A DNA stretch of 64,000 nt from Flavobacteriia bacterium (GCA_026391005.1 JAPLEV010000008.1:1-64000), one strand, 5' to 3'. Numbered from the stretch's first letter, positions 52,620 through 62,337 are shown. The notes: a model not told the origin generated them from the letters alone. Numbers and translations: made by a program.

Positions 52620-52650
52620 TTGCATGCACTCAACAAGTTGATTACATTTG
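52620..52650 (+). promoter_or_regulatory. rnpA promoter: TTATTG box, 20-base spacer, TACATTTG
   Basis: TTG at 52620-52622 and TACATTTG at 52643-52650 form a good -33/-7 pair. The ATG at 52656 follows by five bases, so the mRNA should be nearly leaderless. Confidence 0.72.
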
Positions 52651-52655
52651 TAAAC

Positions 52656-53045
52656 ATGGATTTCACCTTTGGTAAGCAGTATCATTTATGCGGTAAAAAA
52701 AAGATTGAAGAAGTCTTTAATAATGGCGTAAAAAACCACCACTTCCCTTTTCTTAGCTATCATTTAATCCTTAAAGATGAACCCTTTAAATTTAAAATTT
52801 TAGTTAGTGTCCCAAAAAAGTTCATTAAAAAAGCGCATGATAGGAATTACATCAAACGCTGTATGCGTGAAGGAATTAGGAAAAATAAATCATTAATAGA
52901 AGAATTACTACTTTTGAAAGAAATAAGTGTTGACATTGCGCTAGTCTATATCTGCAAAGAACGAAAAGAGGCCGAGGAAATACAATTAAAAATTATTGAT
53001 AATCTAAAAAAAATACGAAATGAATTGCAAAAAAACACTGGCTAA
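52656..53045 (+). CDS. rnpA: Ribonuclease P protein component
   Basis: Protein subunit of RNase P, which matures tRNA 5' ends. The 129-residue basic protein has FTFGKQYHLCGKKKIEEVF and the RNR motif KKFIKKAHDRNYIKRCMRE (about 65-83). ATG 52656 lies just after the -7 element and gives normal length; a TTG at 52620 in the same frame overlaps the promoter and is rejected. rpmH and dnaA, neighbours in many phyla, are absent; in Bacteroidota rnpA is typically followed by an S41 peptidase gene, as here, with a 26-base overlap. Confidence 0.9.
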   Translation: MDFTFGKQYHLCGKKKIEEVFNNGVKNHHFPFLSYHLILKDEPFKFKILVSVPKKFIKKAHDRNYIKRCMREGIRKNKSLIEELLLLKEISVDIALVYICKERKEAEEIQLKIIDNLKKIRNELQKNTG

Positions 53046-54666
53046 AGCTATATTTTTTAGTACAACTTTACTTTTTTCTTTTGTTTCTAAGGCTCAATCT
53101 AACGGATTTGAAGTTATAAAAAGCTTGGAATTAATGGATCAAATCTATGAAAATCTTGAACTTTATTTCGTAGATGAATTACAGCCCGGAAAGCTCTCAA
53201 AAGTAGCAATCGATGCCATGCTAAAAGAGCTAGATCCATATACCGTTTATTACCATGAATCTAATATTGAGGATTACCGCTTAATGACAACTGGCCAATA
53301 CGGTGGAATTGGTTCTTTAATCAAAAAAATAGATGATTATACCTACATAAGTGAGCCCTATGAGGGAAATCCTGCACAAAAAAGCGGATTAATGGCTGGT
53401 GACAAAATAGTGGAGGTAGATGGAAAGACAATGTCAAAAAAAACTACTGATCAAGTTTCTGATGCCCTAAAAGGACCTAAAGGGACAGTGGTGAAAATAT
53501 TGGTGGAGCGCTTAAATGAAGGGAGAAAATTAATTGAAATAACCCGTGATGAAATTAAAATTCCAGATGTTCCTTATTACGGACTTATTAAAGATAAAAT
53601 AGGATATATTTCACTAAATAGCTTTACTCAAACAGCAGCTGAAGATGTTAAAAAAGGAATAATAGCTATGCAGAAAGATAGTATGAAGCAGTTAATTTTA
53701 GATCTGCGGGGGAATGGCGGGGGCCTTTTAATCGAAGCCGTTAAAATTGTTAATTTTTTCGTGCCCAGAGACCAAGTGGTAGTATTCACGAAAGGACGAG
53801 TAAAAGAAGAAAATCATGTCTATAAAACGATGGAAGAACCAATTGCTTTGGATATTCCATTGATCGTATTAATAGATGAAGGATCTGCATCCGCAAGCGA
53901 AATTGTTGCTGGTAGCTTGCAGGATTTGGACCGAGCTGTAATTATAGGGGAGCAAAGTTACGGTAAAGGATTAGTTCAGCGCACCTATGATTTAAAATAT
54001 GGTTCTAAGGTAAAAATCACTATTGCGAAATACTATACTCCTTCAGGTCGTTGTGTTCAACGATTGGAATATTATGATAAAGAGGCCGGAACAAAGCCTA
54101 AAGATATACCCGATTCCTTGTTGCAAATATTCAAAACAAAAAATGGTCGTGAGGTAGTTGATGGCCGAGGAATTGATCCCGATCTATCTTTGAAAAAGGA
54201 AGATTTGAGTCGTTTAGCTACGCTTCTTTTTATAAAAAATATCTTCTTTAATTATGCTACCGAATACCATGCCTCAAATAAAGAAATTTCGGGCGCTAAT
54301 AATTTTCACTTGTCTGATGCAGAATACCTCGTTTTTAAAAATTATGTGGCAAATGCAAAACTAAATTATACTTCTTTAGCAGAAGAATCGTTAACTAAAT
54401 TGAAAGATGCCGCAGAAAAAGAAGGTGTATTCGAAGATATAAAAATGGAATACGAAAATACTTTAGTTAAAGTGCGCGCAAACCAAGAGGCAGACCTAGA
54501 AAAAAGAAGGGATGAGATTACTGAGTTGCTTGAGAGTGAAATTGTATCCCGGTATTATTATCAAAAGGGTAGAACTATTAATTCCTTCCAGCACGATCCC
54601 GTTGTAGTAAAAGCAATCGAAACAGCAGGAAATGTAAATGCCTACAACGCTATATTGAAAAAGTAA
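53020..54666 (+). CDS. S41-family C-terminal processing peptidase
   Basis: The 548-residue protein has a signal peptide (1-25, ending SKAQ), an N-terminal helical domain, a PDZ domain (about 95-165; NPAQKSGLMAGDKIVEVDG) and the S41 catalytic core with LILDLRGNGGGLL (about 226-238), GSASASEIVAG (Ser about 290) and GEQSYGKGLVQ (Lys about 315), the Ser-Lys dyad. A helical C-terminal extension (about 420-548) follows. It probably works in the periplasm on unfolded or tail-specific substrates. It overlaps rnpA by 26 bases. Confidence 0.9.
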   Translation: MNCKKTLAKAIFFSTTLLFSFVSKAQSNGFEVIKSLELMDQIYENLELYFVDELQPGKLSKVAIDAMLKELDPYTVYYHESNIEDYRLMTTGQYGGIGSLIKKIDDYTYISEPYEGNPAQKSGLMAGDKIVEVDGKTMSKKTTDQVSDALKGPKGTVVKILVERLNEGRKLIEITRDEIKIPDVPYYGLIKDKIGYISLNSFTQTAAEDVKKGIIAMQKDSMKQLILDLRGNGGGLLIEAVKIVNFFVPRDQVVVFTKGRVKEENHVYKTMEEPIALDIPLIVLIDEGSASASEIVAGSLQDLDRAVIIGEQSYGKGLVQRTYDLKYGSKVKITIAKYYTPSGRCVQRLEYYDKEAGTKPKDIPDSLLQIFKTKNGREVVDGRGIDPDLSLKKEDLSRLATLLFIKNIFFNYATEYHASNKEISGANNFHLSDAEYLVFKNYVANAKLNYTSLAEESLTKLKDAAEKEGVFEDIKMEYENTLVKVRANQEADLEKRRDEITELLESEIVSRYYYQKGRTINSFQHDPVVVKAIETAGNVNAYNAILKK

Positions 54667-54672
54667 AAGTGA

Positions 54673-56127
54673 ATGACTAATCAAAAAATTTGGTTTTTTA
54701 ATAAAAGGAAAAGTGATCGAATTTACCTTTGGTTAATTGGTTTAATGTTAGTCGGTTTGGTTTGTAGTAAGTTTCTGATGTCGATTACCATGATATTATG
54801 TTCGCTTAATTTATTACTTGAAGCAAATTTCAAATTGTATTGGCAAAAAATAAAAGAAAACCATTTCTTGCACCTAATCGTTGCTTTCTATCTTTTGCAC
54901 CTAATAAGCCTTCTTTGGAGTGAAAATCTTTCCTATGGGCTCAATGATTTAAGAGTAAAGGCACCGCTTTTAGTAATCCCAGTGCTACTCATTGCTAAAC
55001 CCATTGAAAAATCAGAACGTAAATGGCTTTATTTATTATTCACCCTCAGTTTATTAGTTACTTCCGTTATCAATTTTTGCACTTATCAATTTGCTTTGGC
55101 TAATCATTCGGTTAAAGATATTCGTGAGCTTTCATTATTTGGGTCGCATATCAGATATGCTGTCTTAATTGCCTTTGGCTTTGGGATCTGCCTATTTTTA
55201 AGTCGTGAACTAAAAAAGCCACGCCTACTTTGGTTCCTAATTGGGGCTTGGTTTATTTTTTACACCTATTACAGTCAAGTCTTATCCGGTTTACTTGCAT
55301 TAATAATTGTTATTACCATTCAAGCTGTCCTTCAGTACAAGCAAATGAAATGGCTAATAATAAGCGGCCTTGCCGCCGGAGGCATTTCATTAATCGCCCT
55401 TACGCTGTTTCTATTTAATCCTTCCAAAGAAACAACATCAAATTGGGGAAATATTCCAGAGATGCGCGAAAAATGGAATAAAATATCCCTGTTAGATTTC
55501 GATAGCCTAGATTTAAAAAAACAATCATTAAAAACCACTTTATCAAGGTATTTGGACTCAAAAAAATTACCGCGTAACGCTTTTGGGCTTAGTAGTCTTA
55601 ATAAAAGTGATGTACAAAATATTGAAAATGGCTATGCAGATGTTAATGAAACCAGATTTGGCCTTATCGCAAGAATGTACGGATTGAGGTATCAAATACA
55701 ACATCCTCAAAACCCAAATGGACATTCGCTATTGCAGCGCATCGAATCATGGCAAACAGCATGGCAAATCATTCAAAAAAATTGGTTGTTCGGAGTAGGT
55801 GCTGGGGATGTCGCCGACGAAATTGAGAAAAAATATAACGAGAATAGATCTCTTTTAATCAAAGAAAATAGAATCCGTGCTCATAATTCATACCTTACCT
55901 ATTGGTTAAGTTTTGGTGTTTTTGGGATCCTCTTATTTCTCTATTTACAAGCTGCATTTTTTTCGAAACAGATCAGAGATAAAAATTATTTAGGAATCTT
56001 ATTTGTCAGCATTTCAATTATTTCTTTTCTCTTAGAAGATACTCTTGAAACACAAACAGGGGTAACATTTTTTGCTTTTTTCTTTGCAATTTATGTGTCA
56101 AAAGAAACAAGACTAAACGACAATTAA
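54673..56127 (+). CDS. O-antigen ligase-like (Wzy_C) membrane protein
   Basis: The 484-residue polytopic protein has about ten membrane segments and, between the later ones, a large periplasmic loop (about 245-370). The WaaL/Wzy pattern is present after the loop: WLFGVGAGD (about 373) and IRAHNSYLTYWLSFGVFGI (about 397-415), with conserved Arg and His. Such proteins ligate or polymerise glycans at the outer leaflet of the inner membrane. The substrate is unknown and no glycan cluster surrounds it. It starts six bases after the S41 gene. Confidence 0.8.
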   Translation: MTNQKIWFFNKRKSDRIYLWLIGLMLVGLVCSKFLMSITMILCSLNLLLEANFKLYWQKIKENHFLHLIVAFYLLHLISLLWSENLSYGLNDLRVKAPLLVIPVLLIAKPIEKSERKWLYLLFTLSLLVTSVINFCTYQFALANHSVKDIRELSLFGSHIRYAVLIAFGFGICLFLSRELKKPRLLWFLIGAWFIFYTYYSQVLSGLLALIIVITIQAVLQYKQMKWLIISGLAAGGISLIALTLFLFNPSKETTSNWGNIPEMREKWNKISLLDFDSLDLKKQSLKTTLSRYLDSKKLPRNAFGLSSLNKSDVQNIENGYADVNETRFGLIARMYGLRYQIQHPQNPNGHSLLQRIESWQTAWQIIQKNWLFGVGAGDVADEIEKKYNENRSLLIKENRIRAHNSYLTYWLSFGVFGILLFLYLQAAFFSKQIRDKNYLGILFVSISIISFLLEDTLETQTGVTFFAFFFAIYVSKETRLNDN

Positions 56128-56138
56128 TCTTTTTTAAT

Positions 56139-56146
56139 TACCTTCG
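56139..56146 (+). promoter_or_regulatory. Possible -7 element TACCTTCG before gldA
   Basis: One mismatch from TAnnTTTG, six bases before the gldA ATG. The same TACCTTCG octamer occurs before the DUF2279 gene, which gives it some support. Confidence 0.35.
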
Positions 56147-56152
56147 TCGAGC

Positions 56153-57052
56153 ATGTCAATAGAAGTAAAAAATCTTTTTAAATATTACGGTCAACAAGCC
56201 GCTGTGAACGATGTTTCGTTCTCTGTTAAGCAAGGAGAAATAGTTGGTTTTCTTGGGCCTAATGGCGCAGGAAAATCTACAACTATGAAAATAATAACTG
56301 GATTTGTTCCCTCAAATGCTGGCGAAGTTCATGTTTGTGGGATGAAAGTGGATGTGGATAATTTAGAAACAAGGAAATTAATTGGTTATTTACCAGAGAA
56401 CAATCCGCTTTATCTTGACATGTATATTAAAGAGTACCTAGAATTTGTTGGAGGAATTTATAAAATCAATAAACTAAAAAGCAGAGTAAATGAAATGATT
56501 GATGCTGTAGGTTTAGGAATAGAGCAAAATAAAAAAATTGGTGCCTTATCAAAAGGATATCGCCAACGAGTTGGATTGGCCCAAGCGATTATACATGATC
56601 CGCAAGTATTAATTCTCGATGAACCGACGTCTGGCCTAGATCCGAATCAGTTAGTTGAAATTAGAGAGCTAATAAAAACAATTGGGAAACAAAAAACGGT
56701 TATTCTTTCAACCCATATCATGCAAGAAGCAGAGGCTTACTGTGATCGCTTGGTTATTATAAACAGAGGGTGTATTGTCGCAAACAACACGCCTAATATA
56801 CTACAACAAGAAAAAGAAGAGCAAACTGTATATGTAGAGTTTGATCAGCCAATTACAAAAAAGCAACTAGAGGTGATTAAGGGTATTAAAAAAATAGAAG
56901 CTATAAAAAATGGTTGGCTTATCGCTTCAGAGATCGAATTTGATCTGCGCAAAGAGATTGCGCAGCATGCCCAAAATAATAGCTGGTTAGTCTTGACCAT
57001 GACCGTTGAGAAAAAAAGCTTAGAAGAAGTATTTAAAAACCTAACGAAATAA
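56153..57052 (+). CDS. gldA: Gliding motility ABC transporter ATP-binding protein GldA
   Basis: The 299-residue ATPase has Walker A GPNGAGKST (about 35-43), signature LSKGYRQRVGLAQ (about 134-146), Walker B VLILDEPTSGLDP (about 156-168) and the switch His in STHIMQEAEAYCDR. The C-terminal domain (about 220-299) matches the GldA form. GldA with GldF and GldG forms a transporter required for gliding in Flavobacterium johnsoniae. gldF/gldG are not adjacent, which is normal for gldA. tyrS follows by two bases. Confidence 0.85.
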   Translation: MSIEVKNLFKYYGQQAAVNDVSFSVKQGEIVGFLGPNGAGKSTTMKIITGFVPSNAGEVHVCGMKVDVDNLETRKLIGYLPENNPLYLDMYIKEYLEFVGGIYKINKLKSRVNEMIDAVGLGIEQNKKIGALSKGYRQRVGLAQAIIHDPQVLILDEPTSGLDPNQLVEIRELIKTIGKQKTVILSTHIMQEAEAYCDRLVIINRGCIVANNTPNILQQEKEEQTVYVEFDQPITKKQLEVIKGIKKIEAIKNGWLIASEIEFDLRKEIAQHAQNNSWLVLTMTVEKKSLEEVFKNLTK

Positions 57053-57054
57053 AA

Positions 57055-58338
57055 ATGCCCCAAAATTTTATTGAAGAACTGCGCTGGAGAGGAATGATTC
57101 ATGACATCATGCCAGGGACTGAAGATGCACTCAACAATAAAATGGCAAGTGGCTATATTGGCTTTGATCCAACTGCAGATTCATTACATGTTGGACATCT
57201 AGTACAAATAATGACCTTGGTACATTTTCAGCTTGCTGGCCATAAGCCATACGCTCTTGTTGGTGGTGCGACCGGAATGGTCGGTGATCCTTCTGGAAAA
57301 TCAAAAGAAAGGAATTTACTGGATTCAGAAACACTCGATCACAATGTAGCCTGCGTCAAAAAGCAGCTGGAAAAATTCTTAAACTTTGAAGTGGGTAAAA
57401 ATTCGGCTGAAATGGTAAATAATTATGACTGGTTTAAGGATTTTTCATTTCTAGATTTTATTCGTGATGTAGGAAAACACATCTCCATCAATTACATGCT
57501 ATCGAAAGATTCAGTGAAATCGCGATTAGAAACCGGTTTGTCATTTACAGAATTTAGCTACCAGTTAGTACAGGGTTACGATTTTTACTATTTAAATGAG
57601 CATAAAAATTGCATTTTGCAATTAGGCGGGTCGGATCAATGGGGGAATATTGTTACAGGAACAGAATTAATTCGACGAAAATCTGGAAAAGAGGCCTATG
57701 CTGTTACCACGCCACTCATAACGAAAGCAGACGGAACGAAATTTGGAAAAACAGAAGGGGGAAGCGTTTGGCTTGATCCATTAAAAACCACGCCATATCA
57801 ATTTTATCAGTTTTGGCTCAATGCCAGTGATATAGATGCTGCGAATTACATTCGTATTTTTACCTTGAAGTCGAAAATTGAAATAGACAAAATTATTGTT
57901 TTACATGAGGAAGCTCCGCACTTACGATTACTTCAGAAAGAATTGGCAGAAGACATTACCCTAAGAGTTCACGGTAAAGAAGACCTAGAAAATGCAATCA
58001 TTGCATCGAATATCTTATTTGGAAAATCAACCTCAGCTGATTTAATGGGATTAAATGAGCAGGATTTTTTAAGCATCTTTGAAGGGGTTCCACAAGTAAC
58101 TATTCTGGCAAGTGAACTTAAAGAAGGATTGACAATTGTAGATGCCTTGTCTTCAAAATCAGGTTTTTTATCTTCAAATGGCGAAGCAAGAAGAGAATTA
58201 AAAGCAAATGCTATTTCTGTCAATAAGGAAAAGGTAAGCGAAGAATTTGTATTAACCAATAATGATTTAATACAAGGGAAATTCATCCTTCTAGGAAAAG
58301 GAAAGAAAACAAATTACATCCTTAAAATAAGCAATTGA
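57055..58338 (+). CDS. tyrS: Tyrosyl-tRNA synthetase
   Basis: Charges tRNA-Tyr. The 427-residue class I synthetase has the HIGH-like HVGH in DSLHVGHLVQIM (about 43-54), the tyrosine pocket QLVQGYDFYYL, QLGGSDQWGNIVTGTELI (about 188-205), the KMSKS equivalent KFGKTEGG (about 226-233) and a C-terminal S4 domain (about 360-427). It sits two bases after gldA, so the two are probably cotranscribed. One base separates its stop from the converging queA stop. Confidence 0.95.
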   Translation: MPQNFIEELRWRGMIHDIMPGTEDALNNKMASGYIGFDPTADSLHVGHLVQIMTLVHFQLAGHKPYALVGGATGMVGDPSGKSKERNLLDSETLDHNVACVKKQLEKFLNFEVGKNSAEMVNNYDWFKDFSFLDFIRDVGKHISINYMLSKDSVKSRLETGLSFTEFSYQLVQGYDFYYLNEHKNCILQLGGSDQWGNIVTGTELIRRKSGKEAYAVTTPLITKADGTKFGKTEGGSVWLDPLKTTPYQFYQFWLNASDIDAANYIRIFTLKSKIEIDKIIVLHEEAPHLRLLQKELAEDITLRVHGKEDLENAIIASNILFGKSTSADLMGLNEQDFLSIFEGVPQVTILASELKEGLTIVDALSSKSGFLSSNGEARRELKANAISVNKEKVSEEFVLTNNDLIQGKFILLGKGKKTNYILKISN

Positions 58339-58339
58339 T

Positions 58340-59398
58340 TTATAAAATCAACATTGCATCACCGTACGAATAGAATCTATATTTTTCTTTGATTGCTTCT
58401 TGATACGCTTTCATCATTAAATCATGCCCACAAAATGCTGAGATCATCATTAACAAAGTTGAAAGTGGCGTATGAAAATTGGTGATAAGGCTATCTGCAA
58501 TCGAAAATTCGTAGGGTGGGAAAATAAATTTATTTGTCCATCCATTAAATGGTTTCAAATCACCCATTGTGGAAACAGATGTTTCAATCGCACGCATAGA
58601 AGTCGTTCCAATAGCACAAACTCTTTTTTTATTCTTTTTCGCTTCATTAACAATTCGTACCGCTTCTTCACCTACCATCGCTTGTTCCGAATCCATTTTA
58701 TGCTTTGTTAAATCTTCCACTTCAACAGATCTAAATGTTCCAAGCCCAACATGTAAAGTAACTTCAGCAAAATTAACCCCTTTAAGTTCTAGCCTTTTTA
58801 ATAATTCTCTAGAGAAATGAAGCCCTGCTGTTGGAGCTGCGACAGCACCTTCTTCTTTAGAATATATGGTTTGGTATCGTTCCTCATCCGTATCTTCTAC
58901 TGCTCTTTTAATATACTTGGGTAGTGGAGTTTCTCCTAGTTCTGTTATTTTAGCTTTAAATTCTTCATACGGGCCATCAAATAAAAACCGTAGCGTTCGG
59001 CCGCGTGATGTTGTGTTATCGATTACCTCAGCAACCAATGAATCATCTTCACCGAAGTACAATTTATTTCCAATTCTAATTTTTCTTGCTGGATCAACCA
59101 GGACATCCCACAAAAGACTTTCTCTATTTAATTCCCGCAACAAAAAAACTTCTATTTTAGCCCCAGTTTTTTCTTTATTACCATACATACGTGCAGGAAA
59201 AACACGTGTATTATTTCGTATCATCACATCTCCTTCATCAAAGTAGGACAAAACATCTTTAAATAGTTTGTGTTCGATTTTTCCCGTTTTTCGATGAATT
59301 ACCATTAGCCTAGCTTCATCGCGATTTTCTGATGGATATTCTGCTATTAATTCATCTGGCAAATCGAAGCTAAACTCCGATAATTTCATTTTACTCAT
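58340..59398 (-). CDS. queA: tRNA preQ1(34) S-adenosylmethionine ribosyltransferase-isomerase
   Basis: Transfers the ribosyl part of S-adenosylmethionine to preQ1 at tRNA position 34, a late queuosine step. The 352-residue protein has [23 protein letters not shown] at the start (seen as parts [12 protein letters not shown] and [10 protein letters not shown]), [22 protein letters not shown] (about 185-197), [17 protein letters not shown] and [15 protein letters not shown] methionine three codons in (59389) is an equally good start. Other queuosine genes are not in the window. Confidence 0.94.
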   Translation of the reverse strand: MSKMKLSEFSFDLPDELIAEYPSENRDEARLMVIHRKTGKIEHKLFKDVLSYFDEGDVMIRNNTRVFPARMYGNKEKTGAKIEVFLLRELNRESLLWDVLVDPARKIRIGNKLYFGEDDSLVAEVIDNTTSRGRTLRFLFDGPYEEFKAKITELGETPLPKYIKRAVEDTDEERYQTIYSKEEGAVAAPTAGLHFSRELLKRLELKGVNFAEVTLHVGLGTFRSVEVEDLTKHKMDSEQAMVGEEAVRIVNEAKKNKKRVCAIGTTSMRAIETSVSTMGDLKPFNGWTNKFIFPPYEFSIADSLITNFHTPLSTLLMMISAFCGHDLMMKAYQEAIKEKYRFYSYGDAMLIL

Positions 59399-59433
59399 AT
59401 CAATTTTTTATGTTTGTTTCTTAATGATAAGTG

Positions 59434-59441
59434 CAAAGATA
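59434..59441 (-). promoter_or_regulatory. -7 promoter element TATCTTTG (minus strand) for queA
   Basis: Plus strand reads CAAAGATA; exact consensus. A TTG on the minus strand at 59465-59463 sits 21 bases upstream as a possible -33 box. The rest of the 169-base gap to the SGNH gene holds nothing I can identify. Confidence 0.65.
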
Positions 59442-59567
59442 CACTATCCGCACCCCATTTGTCAAGCTATTCGCTATGTTTTATTATTGGCCCACTCATT
59501 ATCCGAGTAATTCCAGTAAAAAAATGAAAAATAATTGGATTAAAACTGAATTGGCAGATACGCTAAA

Positions 59568-61013
59568 CTAAGGGATTTTTAATTTTTGACCTATACGAAT
59601 TACAGTACTTTTTAAATTATTTTTTTGCTTTATGGCAGCAACAGAAACGTGATATTTTTGAGCGATTTTAGATAAAGTATCTCCCGATTTTACTGTGTAT
59701 ATTTTTCCAATGGATTTTTTCGGGGTCATTTCTATCACAACAACAGTATCAATTTTCAAGGCATCGGTATTATGATAAATTTTACCCTGTATTTCCAAGG
59801 TTGATAAAGTGGGTTGTGCGTTAATTTTCGCAAGTGTATTTTCAAATGATTCAAATATTTTTAACCCTTTAAGGTGATAACCTTTTGTCGTTAAGTGGAT
59901 GCCATCTGTTTGAGCATATCCTAAATTAGCCCAAGTCTTTATCGTGCCTAGCCCACCAGACAAATCATACCAATTCCAAAACAAACAATTATTTACTCTA
60001 GCAATAGAATCCATTAAGTCTCTAAAAATAGGCCCTGCTGTTATTATTTTGCCCTTATAAAATAAATCTTGTGTGCTAGTTAAAACAACAAGCACTTCCG
60101 GTTTTATTGATTTTATTTTTGTGATTGCTTTTTGTACTTGAACTCGCAACCCTGGATCAATTTTATTTGTATATAAAATATCATTAGTTCCAAAATCAAG
60201 AAAGACAATATCGGGATCAATAATCGGTAATTGTTGCTCTAATTTATCCAGGTAAAGTATAGATCTTATTGCTGCTGCACCAACTCCGGTTGAGTGATAA
60301 ATCACTCCCTTGTTCTCAATATTCTCAATATTTAATCCATAAAAAGTGAAATGCTTCCCCGCGGGGCACTTAACTTTGATACTAATCTTTGATACTGATT
60401 TTGGACAAGGAACAACTAGACCATACTCCGTATATTTAATTTGGGAACTATCGCTCAAGAGGTTAATAGTGTCAAACCATAGGCTAAACTCTCCTTGTGT
60501 ATTATCATTTTCATAAAAAAGATAGAGAAGGCTGTTTTCCGTTTCCAGTATCGATTTGAAAGAAAAATTAAGTTCTGCAGTAGCCGATTTTGTATCAACA
60601 GACATTCCACAAACACCTAAAGCGATGTCTTTTCTCCCTTGAAAGCTTTTAGCATAAGACCAATTGCCTGAAAAAGTTGATTTATAATTTACAGAAGAAT
60701 AAGTATTGGCTGCACCATAATTAAAAATTAACCCTCTGCCACCATCTCCGTATTTATCTTGAAACATTTCACGTGCTATAGTTGTAGGTATTTCCGCTTG
60801 AATATGACTCCCACCATAATGAACAAAAACCAATTTTTCACTTGAAACATTGGTAAAATGTTCTTGCAGCATTTTCCTCACCTCCGGAGAATAAAACTGA
60901 ATGTAATTATAATTAGAATCTACATTTAAACCTTCGGTATTGGATTGAGCGCTTAGAGGGTTGTCAATTAATAAAAATAGCAATACAATTAATATATTTT
61001 TCAACTCACTCAA
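59568..61013 (-). CDS. SGNH/GDSL-type hydrolase with C-terminal LysM domain
   Basis: The 481-residue protein has a signal peptide (1-22, ending PLSAQ), an SGNH domain in two parts, and a LysM domain (about 437-481; YTVKSGDTLSKIAQKY). SGNH landmarks: block I VHYGGSHIQAE (Ser about 66, with Gly where Asp is usual in GDSH), GVGAAAIRSI, block III GTNDIL (about 273) and block V DGIHLTTKGYH (about 372, Asp-x-x-His). Between them is an inserted beta domain (about 130-235). Context with MBOAT and DHHW genes suggests an O-acetyltransferase or esterase acting on a glycan, and the LysM suggests peptidoglycan contact. It overlaps the DHHW gene by eight bases. Confidence 0.82.
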   Translation of the reverse strand: MSELKNILIVLLFLLIDNPLSAQSNTEGLNVDSNYNYIQFYSPEVRKMLQEHFTNVSSEKLVFVHYGGSHIQAEIPTTIAREMFQDKYGDGGRGLIFNYGAANTYSSVNYKSTFSGNWSYAKSFQGRKDIALGVCGMSVDTKSATAELNFSFKSILETENSLLYLFYENDNTQGEFSLWFDTINLLSDSSQIKYTEYGLVVPCPKSVSKISIKVKCPAGKHFTFYGLNIENIENKGVIYHSTGVGAAAIRSILYLDKLEQQLPIIDPDIVFLDFGTNDILYTNKIDPGLRVQVQKAITKIKSIKPEVLVVLTSTQDLFYKGKIITAGPIFRDLMDSIARVNNCLFWNWYDLSGGLGTIKTWANLGYAQTDGIHLTTKGYHLKGLKIFESFENTLAKINAQPTLSTLEIQGKIYHNTDALKIDTVVVIEMTPKKSIGKIYTVKSGDTLSKIAQKYHVSVAAIKQKNNLKSTVIRIGQKLKIP

Positions 61014-62337
61014 TTTTTATAGTATCGATTACGGGTAGAACAATTTTATTTGTATCTGACGCTACAACAGGTGGGACATATTTAGGGACACCATTATTTA
61101 CTGCTAAGCGACGCATCATGTTAATCGTTCCATTACTCATAGCGCCATACATTCCCAAAGCAAAAATTAAATCATTTATCTTATTTTTTTCTATAAGGTC
61201 AATTAAATTATGATTAGAATAGCGAAAATCTATTACGTAAATTTCCTCATAGTGGCTAATTAAGTAAACGCAAAAAGCATTTCCCATAGAATTTTTTACA
61301 ATTGCAGCTTTTTTACCATTTTTTACTGACGTTGTTATTTTCATTAAGGGGGCATCTCCGCCTAAAAATGTTAAATAGGTATTTCCACCAGAGCTATTGT
61401 GAGAGAATACACTTGCCTTTATTGGTTTTTCAAAATTATTTTCATTAAAGCGAACAGCCGTTGTAGTTACCATTGGAACATAATAAACTAGTGTATCAGG
61501 ATTAGCTTTTACTGAAGGGTCACGCGTTAACTGATAAAGTGAACCTAAAAAATTATATTTTATTTTTTTTTCCATTTTATTCAACTCCACTGGCAAGATT
61601 CCAGCTCCTCGACAAAAGGCAACATATGCATAATAAGCCCCTGTGGCATTCCAATGATGATCCGTACTAAAATACATTTTCTCATTACCGTGCTTATCTA
61701 ACTCGTTAAACACATCGCAAAATATCGCTCCATTGGCAAGGGAACTTTTAATAGCAAGCAAGGTCTCTTTGTTTTGTTTGTTAAATTTTCGGTATTTAAG
61801 AACTGGAATAAATGCCGAGGAAAGCGGTGCTACGACTGAAAAAACTCTGCCTTTTCCACTTAATTTAGATGCATATTCGTTAAGCATAGCACTGAAATAC
61901 TTTGACATTCTTGGGCTCCCCCCCCCTACAGGATAAACACTACCATCAAGGATTAATAAACTACCTGAATACGCCTCATCAAAATCATCTTTAAAATTCA
62001 TTTTTACATGATTAGTGTCCTCTTCATTTGGCTTAAACTGCTTATCTTTTTTTCCGATAAATATTTTTTCTTGATGCCTTAAATGAATCCCTTTCGATGC
62101 GTGGAAAATATCCGCCATTGATATAAATTTATCTCTAAATGGGAAATGATCATCTATAAAATCATCCATGCTGTGTGCCCAAGATCCATTCAAATAGCTC
62201 TTGTATGTTAGTTTTGGAAATTCCGCCAACTTTCTTTTCTCTCCTTCAGATACAAACTGAGGCGGGAGAAATAGATAGAAACAATACATCCCTACTAAAG
62301 CGATTAAAAACAAGATAGAATTAATTTTATTTGCCAT
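61006..62337 (-). CDS. DHHW/AlgJ-like periplasmic O-acetylation protein
   Basis: The 443-residue protein has an N-terminal membrane anchor (about 5-24) and the DHHW-family layout: EKRKLAEFPKLTYKSYLNG (about 34-52), DDFIDDHFPFRDKFI (about 57-71) and the signature YFSTDHHWNATGAYYAY (about 225-241). This fold is related to AlgJ/AlgX, which handle acetyl transfer to alginate in the periplasm. A nine-base G tract (61918-61926, C on the plus strand) encodes Gly-Gly-Gly at about residue 139. It shares one base with the MBOAT stop (TAATG on the minus strand). Confidence 0.82.
   Translation of the reverse strand: MANKINSILFLIALVGMYCFYLFLPPQFVSEGEKRKLAEFPKLTYKSYLNGSWAHSMDDFIDDHFPFRDKFISMADIFHASKGIHLRHQEKIFIGKKDKQFKPNEEDTNHVKMNFKDDFDEAYSGSLLILDGSVYPVGGGSPRMSKYFSAMLNEYASKLSGKGRVFSVVAPLSSAFIPVLKYRKFNKQNKETLLAIKSSLANGAIFCDVFNELDKHGNEKMYFSTDHHWNATGAYYAYVAFCRGAGILPVELNKMEKKIKYNFLGSLYQLTRDPSVKANPDTLVYYVPMVTTTAVRFNENNFEKPIKASVFSHNSSGGNTYLTFLGGDAPLMKITTSVKNGKKAAIVKNSMGNAFCVYLISHYEEIYVIDFRYSNHNLIDLIEKNKINDLIFALGMYGAMSNGTINMMRRLAVNNGVPKYVPPVVASDTNKIVLPVIDTIKIE

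Noticed and set aside
52620-52655. Longer rnpA start from TTG 52620
   Set aside because: It overlaps the -33/-7 promoter and adds residues not seen in RnpA.
59399-59567. A small RNA or tRNA in the 169-base gap between queA and the SGNH gene
   Set aside because: No cloverleaf, no terminator and no conserved reading frame; only the queA promoter is supported.
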